Positions 29,957 through 37,320 of a DNA stretch of 64,000 nucleotides are shown here, piece by piece. The notes beneath the pieces were generated by a model. That model saw only the letters and a list, made by a program, of their open reading frames with translations, was not told the DNA's origin and made no database searches. Position 1 is the stretch's first letter, and each line of letters starts with the position of its first letter. Source of the DNA: Flavobacteriales bacterium (GTDB taxonomy: Bacteria > Bacteroidota > Bacteroidia > Flavobacteriales > Flavobacteriaceae); the NCBI GenBank assembly GCA_027067965.1, contig JAMOUV010000027.1:32806-96805 (forward strand), read 5' to 3'. The position numbers were made by a program, and so were the translations under genes.

Positions 29957-30415
29957 AATACGAGAAGGAGTGGAATGTTCCTTCTGAACTCTCTGCGTCG
30001 CAGTGAGGTTGTTCACAGAATCTCACAGAGTCAGTGACCCGTGGACCCTCGCTTGGGCGCCCAAGAAAGAAAATGCGACGCACAGCGCAAGCGATTTTTG
30101 AACCGTTGTCGCAGTGAGGTTGTCCACAGGAGTCTGTGACCCCTCGCTCGGGCGCCCAAGAAAAAATTGAAAAAAATGAAACACACGCGACATACCGCCT
30201 GGTCGCAGTGAGGTTGTTCACAGAATCTCACAGAGTCAGTGACCCGTGGACCCTCGCTCGGGCGCCCAAGCAGTACGCGTACATGATGGACTTCGGGTCC
30301 TACCGAGACATGTCGCAGTGAGGTTGTCCTGTAAGGACCCTGTGGGCCCTCGCTCGGGCGCCCAAGATCGTCTACCCTCACCATGATGAGGACGATGAGA
30401 CTCTTTCTTCTAAGA
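29957..30415. repeat. Five-spacer block, copy 2 of an internal array duplication
   Basis: Second copy of the block at 29055-29513, closer to the leader. It is preceded by a chimeric repeat (29902-29956: left side like the 20-nt insert type, right side GTGGACCC like the 34-nt type) and followed by another mixed repeat (30416-30468). Confidence 0.95.
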
Positions 30416-30830
30416 GTCGCAGTGAGGTTGTCCACAGGACCCTGTGGGCCCTCGCTCGGGCGCCCAAGCAAAATGGACAAATAACTGCGGAAAAAATTAT
30501 CCGCGATATGTGTCGCAGTGAGGTTGTTCACAGAATCTCACAGAGTCAGTGACCCGTGGACCCTCGCTCGGGCGCCCAAGCTGTTAAAATAGTAATAGAA
30601 GGAGAATTTTTAAAAGTACCTCTTGTCGCAGTGAGGTTGTCCTGTAAGGACCCTGTGGGCCCTCGCTCGGGCGCCCAAGTAAAGTTTCCGAACAAAAGCC
30701 TCGGGGGCCGCCTTTTGGGTCGCAGTGAGGTTGCCCTCGCTCGGGCGCCCAAGCAAAATAACGACGGTACGCTGACGGGAAACCTGCGGGTAGATGTCGC
30801 AGTGAGGTTGCCCTCGCTCGGGCGCCCAAG

Positions 30831-30929
30831 CTGTTAAAATAGTAATAGAAGGAGAATTTTTAAAAGTACCTCTTGTCGCAGTGAGGTTGTCCTGTAAGGA
30901 CCCTGTGGGCCCTCGCTCGGGCGCCCAAG
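30831..30929. repeat. Duplicated spacer-repeat unit out of order
   Basis: The 99 bases 30831-30929 (one 44-nt spacer plus one 55-nt long repeat) are identical to 30581-30679. It is the only long repeat on the leader side of the long-to-short change, so it was most likely copied in by recombination. Confidence 0.92.
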
Positions 30930-31708
30930 CGTACCCCGTTGGTATTCCGCCCTTTTACGCAGAAAAAAAGTCGCAGTGAGGTTGCCCTCGCTCGGGCGCC
31001 CAAGGTTAAAAGAAAATAACCTTCTCTCATTTGAAACAAGAAAAGACTGTCGCAGTGAGGTTGCCCTCGCTCGGGCGCCCAAGCCGAATGTGAACGTAAA
31101 TTCGAAAAAAAAATATCCGCGCTGTCGCAGTGAGGTTGCCCTCGCTCGGGCGCCCAAGAATATTCTTAGCCGGTGACCTGTTCACCGATAAGAATGTGTC
31201 GCAGTGAGGTTGCCCTCGCTCGGGCGCCCAAGAAGAAGGAGTAGTAATTCTCCCCTATGAAACTCGCACAAGCGAGAAAGTCGCAGTGAGGTTGCCCTCG
31301 CTCGGGCGCCCAAGAATTGTTTTGAAACTAACCTCAAAAATCATATAACTATGTTTGTCGCAGTGAGGTTGCCCTCGCTCGGGCGCCCAAGTTCGAACGG
31401 GACATGGAGCGGGGCTCCGACACTCCAAATTGGTCCCGCGTCGCAGTGAGGTTGCCCTCGCTCGGGCGCCCAAGAGTATCGTCAGTATGAATACCACCCT
31501 GAACTTGACCCTAATGTCGCAGTGAGGTTGCCCTCGCTCGGGCGCCCAAGATGGACCAACAAAAAAAAGACAGCACCTCCTTCTCAAAATATGAGGTCGC
31601 AGTGAGGTTGCCCTCGCTCGGGCGCCCAAGGTACGACCCGGATGGGCCGTCTTCATTGACGGACTCGTCGGGTGTCGCAGTGAGGTTGCCCTCGCTCGGG
31701 CGCCCAAG

Positions 31709-32260
31709 AGCTTGGGGCCATTGGTTATACAAATTTATTGTAAAATTTTTTAACATACAAATCAATTGATACTCAAAGGCTTGCTTTGAATTGGGATTTT
31801 TATTCGAAAATGCATGTTTTTCTTCGTTTTATTTTATGCCATAATTCATATTTGAGTTTTTTAATCGGATGAAAATCAATTTATTATGTTTTATTTTTTT
31901 TCGAAAATTCAAATTTATTTTTGCCTCATTTTTTCATTTTCGAAAAAGCATTATTATTTCTTATAATCATGACTTGATAATCAGTAAATTATAATTTTAA
32001 AAAATTAAAATTTCGCAAAAGATGTCCTTATGTGGACCTGAAATTTGTATTTTCGAAATTTTAACAAAGGCATGAGGCCGCATTATTTTAACATATTGAC
32101 AGGTATTTCATTGGTTGTCAATTGTTTATCATTGATTAAAATCTTCGAAAATGATTTTGTTTGTAATTGATTGATTTTTAGCAACTTAGACGTGAAAATT
32201 GGTTGAAATTATCTCTGTTTTGATTGATTTTTATTGTTTTGCCCGAAGAAAGGGTGGGGG
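31709..32260 (-). promoter_or_regulatory. CRISPR leader, about 550 bases, AT-rich
   Basis: Between the first repeat and cas2 lies a strongly AT-rich stretch without ORFs, as expected of a leader. The palindromic core TTCGAAA occurs five times (31803, 31900, 31939, 32052, 32144), two copies being mirror partners (TTTTTCGAAAAT near 31897 and ATTTTCGAAAAA near 31937). A 14-nt direct repeat TTGATTGATTTTTA occurs at 32167-32180 and 32220-32233. A small hairpin GTCC-TTATGT-GGAC lies near 32024-32037. Confidence 0.8.
31730..31761 (-). promoter_or_regulatory. Predicted Bacteroidota-type promoter of the array
   Basis: On the - strand TTTG (31758-31761) is followed after 20 bases by TAAATTTG (31730-31737). 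This matches the -33 TTTG / -7 TAnnTTTG consensus of the Bacteroidota primary sigma factor with correct spacing. Transcription would begin about 10-15 bases before the first repeat. Confidence 0.6.
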
Positions 32261-32545
32261 TCATTCGTCGAATATGCTGAATGAGTTGTCTCCGGATTTA
32301 TTTTTACCAAAAACCAAACTCCGGGCATAACATTCTTTTGTGAGCGGATATATTTTTACGGTATCGGTACGAGGATTGATCAAATGATAGAGGTCGTATA
32401 ATAGGGTTTCATATTCATAAAAAGTGAGTGTGCATTCAAATACGCTTAAGTTGATTCGCTTGCCGTGGTGTTTCAAGAGTTCGGCTACTTTATTGCGGCG
32501 TTTGTTGCTCCGAATATCGTATGCAATCACATAGAGTTTTTTCAT
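32261..32545 (-). CDS. cas2: CRISPR adaptation protein Cas2
   Basis: 94 residues with the Cas2 N-terminus MKKLYVIAYDIRSNKRRNKVAELL (catalytic-site Asp in YDI) and NLSVFECTLTFYEYETLLYDL. It bridges Cas1 dimers in spacer integration. It sits between the leader and the RT-Cas1 gene, 79 bases after the latter, same strand. Confidence 0.93.
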   Translation of the reverse strand: MKKLYVIAYDIRSNKRRNKVAELLKHHGKRINLSVFECTLTFYEYETLLYDLYHLINPRTDTVKIYPLTKECYARSLVFGKNKSGDNSFSIFDE

Positions 32546-32624
32546 GGTTGTAGAGTTATGTTGTTAAATCTTGTCATCGTTTACCTGATAATTTTAGTTC
32601 CGGCTAAGTGTAAGTCCTACTTTT

Positions 32625-34859
32625 TTACCAATTAATCATTTTATATGCTTTGAACCTTTTTTCTTGTCCCATGATATACATCCGCAAGAGTTGGGTTTGG
32701 CGGTGTATATTGTCGATCATTGGAAATTTTTTGTTGAGATATTTTTCATACCGGGCCAAATTGGCATCCACGGCCCGGATTAAGCGTTGCTTGGTGGGCT
32801 TATCGATTTTTCCTTTCGGTGCGGCTATAGGAAATTTACGGTTGATTACGGCCAATACCGCGCGGTCCACCACGGGTTGGCGAAAGGGTTCAATGAGATC
32901 GAAAACCAAGGATGCCTTGCCGCGGGCATGTGCATGCAAAAAACCATATTCGGGATGCAATCCTTGAGCTAGCACACTATTCCACACATGGCGGTAGAGA
33001 ATGGCATAACCGTAATTGAGCATGCTGTTTACCGGATCCACGGCACGGCGTGTGATTCGACCGGTGAAAGTGCCGGTTTCTTCATCGATCATCATGCGAA
33101 ACCATTGCCAATATATAGCCGAAGCGATGCCTTCGTAGCCCATGAGTTTTTCCCGGAACTCACCGGAGAATGGAACGGATTTAGCTTCGCTAAGGAGGTC
33201 TTGAAGTTGGGTTAATGCACCCGGCATAAAGAGGGCAATGTCTTCTTCGGTCTTGGCGGCATATTTTCCGAAATATTTTATGAGCCGTATTTGATTGGTG
33301 ATTTTAGCACCGAGTATTTCCCGGGCTATGACGAGTGCTTTTTCGGATTGAGCGGTTTTTTCTTGTTTGGTCCAGGTTTTGACATAAATATGGTGAAAAT
33401 CAAAAATTTTGGCATAAGGTTCGCCATTGGACTTGACCAAATCTACGGAGATGCCGTTTTGCACACAAAAATTGATGAATTCGGTGGATAAATTGGCCGG
33501 ACGGGCGGAAATGGTGATATAGCGTAGATTTTTGGTGGGATATTTGGTTATTGTACGGTCTTTGTGACGAACTGTGATTTTGTTTTTGGAAATACCAATG
33601 GATTTTCCATATCCGCCGATATGCAAATGCATGTTTTCCATGAATTTTCGTTGATATTCTCTTCGCCGGAGCCGGACGGCTTGCTCGGCGGTGGTAATTT
33701 GTTTTTGATTGCGGAGTTCATAAACGGTATTGATAATACTCTTTCGATGCATATTAAGATGGCGGTTATAAAGATCGGTAACGAAACGCAAGTGCTTCAA
33801 AGCTTTTTTGAGTTGTTTTTTGCTAACCCTACCGGGCAAAAGGTTTAATTTTTCCGTCCAAAGTTTAATGAGAAGTTCATCCAAGGGAAAGAGGATGTTT
33901 TGAGGAATAAGATTTCCGTAATAATTGCTTATTCCTTCGACTTGATCGTGGTATTTTTGGGGGAAGGAAGGATGCCGGAAAGCCCGTTTGATTTTTTGTT
34001 GAAGTTCCTTGATTTTTCCCGAAGAAAGGGTAATGAATTTATCGGTGATCCAAACGCCCAAAAAACGGAATCCTTCAGAAGCTTCACGAATAAAATAACC
34101 GGGATTGAGTTTGAGTTTGAGTTGAGTGGAGATGTATTGCATGGTCTGATTCAAAACCTCTTCGGCATTTTGGCGGTTTTTGCATAATATGACAAAATCA
34201 TCGGCATATCTGACATAAGGAATGTTTTTGGCGTGCATGCGTTGGTCCAAAGGAGTGAGGTAGAGGTTGGCCAAGAGCGGGGACAACACGGCACCTTGAG
34301 GTACGCCGGCGGTTCGTTCTTTCCATTGGCGGTCTTTATCAATATATCCCATACGAATAAACATTCGAATGAGTTCGAGCAAGTAATTATCTTGAACTAA
34401 GGGTTTTAACTGTTTGAAAAGGCGGGTATGATTGATGGTGTCGAAATAATTGTCGATATCGCATTTAGCAATAATTTTATTTTTTTCGGCCATGATATAG
34501 TGCCGCACTTTGTTCACGGCTTTTCTGGGACCTAATCTGAGACGATAGGCATAACTTGAGGAGAAAAAATGTTTTTCGAAGCGTTGTTCCAAGAGATTTT
34601 TAATGGCTGTTTGTACAATTTTGTCATGGACAGTGGCGAGTCCCAATATGCGTTTTTCGTCTTTATCCTTGGGAATTTTAATTTGTAAATAGGCCTGAGG
34701 AAGATAGGTTTTGTTCTTGAGTTTGAAGGCAATTTGCATAAGGTATTTTTCTTCTTTTTGTTTGAAATCATTGATGGAGATGCGGTCAATTCCGCCGGAG
34801 GAACCTTTGGCACGGACTTCGTTCCATGCGTCTTTGAGAAGAGAGTAGGTGAGTTGCAT
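32625..34859 (-). CDS. cas1: Reverse transcriptase-Cas1 fusion
   Basis: Residues 1-350 form a group II intron-like reverse transcriptase: fingers (GGIDRISINDF), PRKAVNKVRHYI, CDIDNYFDTINH with a metal-binding Asp, VPQGAVLSPLLANLYL and the catalytic YADD at 218-221; a thumb-like helical part follows. From about residue 410 there is a Cas1 domain: ITISARPANLSTEFINFC, then the metal ligands in GYEGIASAIYW (Glu), GFLHAHARGKASLVFDLIEPFR (His and Asp/Glu). 744 residues. There is no N-terminal Cas6 domain, unlike some Cas6-RT-Cas1 proteins; cas6 is separate, upstream. In studied type III systems such fusions allow spacers to be acquired from RNA. No intron RNA structure is seen around it. Confidence 0.95.
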   Translation of the reverse strand: MQLTYSLLKDAWNEVRAKGSSGGIDRISINDFKQKEEKYLMQIAFKLKNKTYLPQAYLQIKIPKDKDEKRILGLATVHDKIVQTAIKNLLEQRFEKHFFSSSYAYRLRLGPRKAVNKVRHYIMAEKNKIIAKCDIDNYFDTINHTRLFKQLKPLVQDNYLLELIRMFIRMGYIDKDRQWKERTAGVPQGAVLSPLLANLYLTPLDQRMHAKNIPYVRYADDFVILCKNRQNAEEVLNQTMQYISTQLKLKLNPGYFIREASEGFRFLGVWITDKFITLSSGKIKELQQKIKRAFRHPSFPQKYHDQVEGISNYYGNLIPQNILFPLDELLIKLWTEKLNLLPGRVSKKQLKKALKHLRFVTDLYNRHLNMHRKSIINTVYELRNQKQITTAEQAVRLRRREYQRKFMENMHLHIGGYGKSIGISKNKITVRHKDRTITKYPTKNLRYITISARPANLSTEFINFCVQNGISVDLVKSNGEPYAKIFDFHHIYVKTWTKQEKTAQSEKALVIAREILGAKITNQIRLIKYFGKYAAKTEEDIALFMPGALTQLQDLLSEAKSVPFSGEFREKLMGYEGIASAIYWQWFRMMIDEETGTFTGRITRRAVDPVNSMLNYGYAILYRHVWNSVLAQGLHPEYGFLHAHARGKASLVFDLIEPFRQPVVDRAVLAVINRKFPIAAPKGKIDKPTKQRLIRAVDANLARYEKYLNKKFPMIDNIHRQTQLLRMYIMGQEKRFKAYKMINW

Positions 34860-34913
34860 AGTTTTTTACTAAAAATTTACTAAAAATATGGGAATTACGA
34901 ATTGTTGAATGTT

Positions 34914-35102
34914 ATGAAAAGGAAGTTTCTTCGGGGTTCAAAGGTTTTGTTCCGGCCTTATGGGGCCGGTGGCAAACATACCGATGGGCCGGATTTTCTA
35001 GATTGGTATGATATCATAAAATATTCGCGGGCGGTTCTTGAATTGTATTTCAACGGTAGCGGGGCTTGTCGTGATGTCGAGCGATTGCTGAGGGCTTTGT
35101 AA
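34914..35102 (+). CDS. Possible small protein, unrecognised
   Basis: An open frame of 62 codons on the opposite strand to the cas genes, in the 270-base gap between RT-cas1 and cas6. It starts MKRKFLRGSKVLFRPYG and continues GAGGKHTDGPDFLDWYD; composition is protein-like and higher in GC than the surrounding spacer. No family recognised. It could be a remnant of a mobile gene or chance. Confidence 0.3.
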   Translation: MKRKFLRGSKVLFRPYGAGGKHTDGPDFLDWYDIIKYSRAVLELYFNGSGACRDVERLLRAL

Positions 35103-35131
35103 AACTTTGACTGAAATTACGGAGTTGATTT

Positions 35132-36034
35132 TTAATCTAAATCAACCACTTTTAATTTTCCGAATCCTACGGAAGCATTACTACCCACATGAATGGCTTC
35201 GCCGAGCTTGAGGATTTTGTAGAAATCGGGTGCATGACCTTTGAATTCCACCCAACCCGACCAGCCGCGCATGGGATATTTTTCATGGCGTTTTGGGGAG
35301 CGGTAAATTACTTCCTTTTTGATCTTATAGTTGGTCACTTGAAGCCGGTCCATTTGGGGTGATTTGAGCAATTCGGTACGGATGAATCCCGGAAGAAGAT
35401 GAATGTCTTCAGGTGGCGGTTCATGGCCGAAAATCCGGTCGATATTTTCAAACATGGTGGAAGCGCGCCGAAGCATCACGGCCCGGTGGATGAGAAAATG
35501 GAACAGCTCTTCCTTTGAAGAGGGCGGAACGGGTTTTCGAACGCGTATAATGGAAACGGGTACGGGAAATTCCACCCGAAACCGGTCGGAGGATTGGGAA
35601 ACGGATTCAAAATGGCGCAAGCGAATGAACGGGGTATTGCGGTGACCGGCGGCCTCCACCCCTTGAAGACTTCCGTAAAACTGGCGGTGATATAACGGAC
35701 GCTGAAAAGCATGCATAAAAAGGACGGGAATGGACTCGGGCGGAAGAAAAGGTGTGGTCAAATGAGTGAAAAAGAAATGAAAAGTTTCGCCCCGCGGCAA
35801 TTCTCTAATGCGGCGTGGTATGTAGAACCAATAAGGTGCGGGCGGGTTGGACCCGAACAAAGAAAAATAAGGATGTTGGCGGGAAAGTTGGGGCTTGAAA
35901 AAATATTGAAAGGCGGGCGGATGATAATGCTTGAGGGTTTCGCCGAATACTCCCCGGATGAAGCTCCCCAAAAATCCGGGCAATTGGCTATCGGCTAGGG
36001 CGCGTATGGTTATCTTGTAGCGGTGGAGGAGCAT
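35132..36034 (-). CDS. cas6: CRISPR endoribonuclease Cas6
   Basis: Cleaves the array transcript within repeats. A RAMP-type protein of 300 residues with the C-terminal glycine-rich loop VGSNASVGFGKLKVVD and N-terminal LPGFLGSFIRGVFGETL, typical of the Cas6 family used with Cmr complexes. ATG at 36034. Its substrate here is unusual because the repeats occur in short and long forms; it would have to process all of them for older spacers to work. Confidence 0.85.
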   Translation of the reverse strand: MLLHRYKITIRALADSQLPGFLGSFIRGVFGETLKHYHPPAFQYFFKPQLSRQHPYFSLFGSNPPAPYWFYIPRRIRELPRGETFHFFFTHLTTPFLPPESIPVLFMHAFQRPLYHRQFYGSLQGVEAAGHRNTPFIRLRHFESVSQSSDRFRVEFPVPVSIIRVRKPVPPSSKEELFHFLIHRAVMLRRASTMFENIDRIFGHEPPPEDIHLLPGFIRTELLKSPQMDRLQVTNYKIKKEVIYRSPKRHEKYPMRGWSGWVEFKGHAPDFYKILKLGEAIHVGSNASVGFGKLKVVDLD

Positions 36035-36116
36035 GCTCGCAAAAAAAATTCTGAAATTTAAGGAAAAAAATTAGAGTTTTTCGAGGAGGGCGAGATATGA
36101 CATAAAGTTCGATTGT

Positions 36117-36182
36117 AAAATTCCCCGGGGTAAAACTAATGATTTAAGAATTTATATTCCTCATTATACCCCGGGGGATTTT
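36117..36182 (-). terminator. Long hairpin at the end of the cmr operon
   Basis: AAAATTCCCCGGGGTA (36117-36132) pairs with TACCCCGGGGGATTTT (36167-36182) with one mismatch, and TAATGA (36137-36142) pairs with TCATTA (36161-36166) inside. The hairpin starts in the cmr6 stop codon. On the - strand the right-hand arm ends in TTTT. Probably a terminator or an mRNA-stabilising structure separating the cmr genes from cas6. Confidence 0.65.
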
Positions 36183-37320
36183 AATGGATTATTTCTATTG
36201 AGTTTGAAAAATTAACGCTTTTGGATTTGGCATAATCGCTGGTAATTTCAATTTTTACTTTTTGTCCTACTTTCAGTTCCGCGTTCAATTTTGTTTTTTT
36301 CTTTTTGAATTTAAGTTTTTTGCCGAAATCAAACCGGAAATAATAGTATTTTTTATCTTCTCCAATTACTTCGGCTTGCAATTTAGCACCCATTTTGATT
36401 ATTTTATCTTCTTCGGATGGAGGAGGTGGAGGAGGAGGGGTATAAACAGGTTTAGACTGTTGAGGTTGTGAGGAGGACTGGCCGGATGATTCTGAATGTT
36501 CTGATTCGACTTGAGTTCTCTCAAACTGCCCGTAACCTACATTGGTTTTGGCGCCGATGCCGAGGTCTTCGAGAATGGCTTTGAACAATTTCATTTTGTC
36601 GCGGGCCGCCAACTTATTTCCGTTTTCATCCACGTAATCCCGCAAAATAAACTCAAAGCGGAAGGTTACGCCGGGCATTACTTTGAGGAATTGAATGGGA
36701 TTGGGGTTTTTTAAGGGATGCTCGTGGGGAGTTATGTAATCATTACCCAAAAACTTATTTTTCACTTTTACGGGAAAGGCGTCCAGAAATACGTCTCTTT
36801 GGTGCATGGGAAGATGATCCCAAACTTTTTTACCGTTTTTTTCTATATATCCTTTCCCTTCGAAAATATGTTCTTTTAACTTTTTAATATTCAATCCGGT
36901 CTTAATTTTTGGCTTGTCCTCGAGAAGGTATTTTACATAACCGCCGTCGTCCTTATCAAATGCACTTCGTAACACGCCTTTTACGGACGAGCCGGGTATT
37001 ACCGGAAGGCCGGTGGTATGGTCGAAGTAGAAGCCGAGTTTTAATTCATCGGATACCAAAGGTTTGCCGTTTTCATCTTTTTTATCCGCACCTATTTCAT
37101 GAATATAACCGCTGCCTACCAACAAGCCCGGATAGATTGTGGTTAAAGAAAATCCATGGTTTCCGCCGAAAGGCGGTTGTGCGGGCATATTCCATCGAAG
37201 GTTTTGAAGCCGGTCAAGAAAAGTTTTTCCCGAAAACACCGGATACCATTCATTTCTTATCCTTTTAAATTTTAATGATTTAAAATAATCTTTATAATAG
37301 GCGAATCCCAAATTTTTCAT
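36181..37320 (-). CDS. cmr6: Type III-B RAMP protein Cmr6 with C-terminal extension
   Basis: Cas7-family backbone subunit. SLTTIYPGLLVGSGYIHEIG and LPVIPGSSVKGVLRSAF are Cmr6 signatures, and GAKTNVGYGQFE is the glycine-rich loop that usually ends the protein. Here a Ser/Gln linker, a run of seven Pro (PPPPPPP, near residue 300) and about 75 more residues follow (LQAEVIGEDKKYYYFRFDFG ... VGQKVKIEI), an apparently beta-rich domain resembling a small OB-like fold. The start overlaps the cmr5 stop by one base. 379 residues. Confidence 0.88.
   Translation of the reverse strand: MKNLGFAYYKDYFKSLKFKRIRNEWYPVFSGKTFLDRLQNLRWNMPAQPPFGGNHGFSLTTIYPGLLVGSGYIHEIGADKKDENGKPLVSDELKLGFYFDHTTGLPVIPGSSVKGVLRSAFDKDDGGYVKYLLEDKPKIKTGLNIKKLKEHIFEGKGYIEKNGKKVWDHLPMHQRDVFLDAFPVKVKNKFLGNDYITPHEHPLKNPNPIQFLKVMPGVTFRFEFILRDYVDENGNKLAARDKMKLFKAILEDLGIGAKTNVGYGQFERTQVESEHSESSGQSSSQPQQSKPVYTPPPPPPPSEEDKIIKMGAKLQAEVIGEDKKYYYFRFDFGKKLKFKKKKTKLNAELKVGQKVKIEITSDYAKSKSVNFSNSIEIIH

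Larger units (their letters stand above)
28873..31708 (-). CRISPR. Type III-B CRISPR array with 31 repeats of variable length and 30 spacers
   Basis: On the + strand each repeat is GTCGCAGTGAGGTTG + optional insert + CCCTCGCTCGGGCGCCCAAG. The 12 short repeats are 35 nt without insert: 30719, 30796, 30970, 31049, 31124, 31198, 31280, 31357, 31440, 31516, 31596 and 31674. The 19 long repeats carry inserts of 34 nt (starts 28986, 29095, 29300, 29997, 30202, 30512, plus the degenerate terminal one at 28873), 20 nt (29410, 29514, 29610, 29902, 30312, 30625, 30875) or 18 nt (29206, 29706, 29804, 30108, 30416). Spacers are 39-49 nt; six are duplicates, leaving 24 distinct. The leader lies on the right and transcription is leftwards, shown by the degenerate repeat and terminator on the left and the AT-rich leader with cas2 on the right. 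In crRNA sense the repeat has a GCCC-GAGCGA-GGGC stem-loop and would end in the tag ACTGCGAC. Confidence 0.97.

Noticed and set aside
28899..31769. Open reading frames of 60-166 codons across the CRISPR array, containing repeated peptides such as NNLTAT and WAPERG
   Set aside because: They arise from in-frame reading through repeats and spacers; the same peptide recurs at each repeat and there is no start signal or homology.
32625..34859. A group II intron as the source of the reverse transcriptase
   Set aside because: The RT is continuous with a Cas1 domain and no intron domain V/VI-like structure or exon-binding region is visible on either side.
34902..35102. A transposase fragment between RT-cas1 and cas6
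   Set aside because: No recognisable transposase motif, terminal inverted repeats or target duplication; kept only as a low-confidence small ORF.
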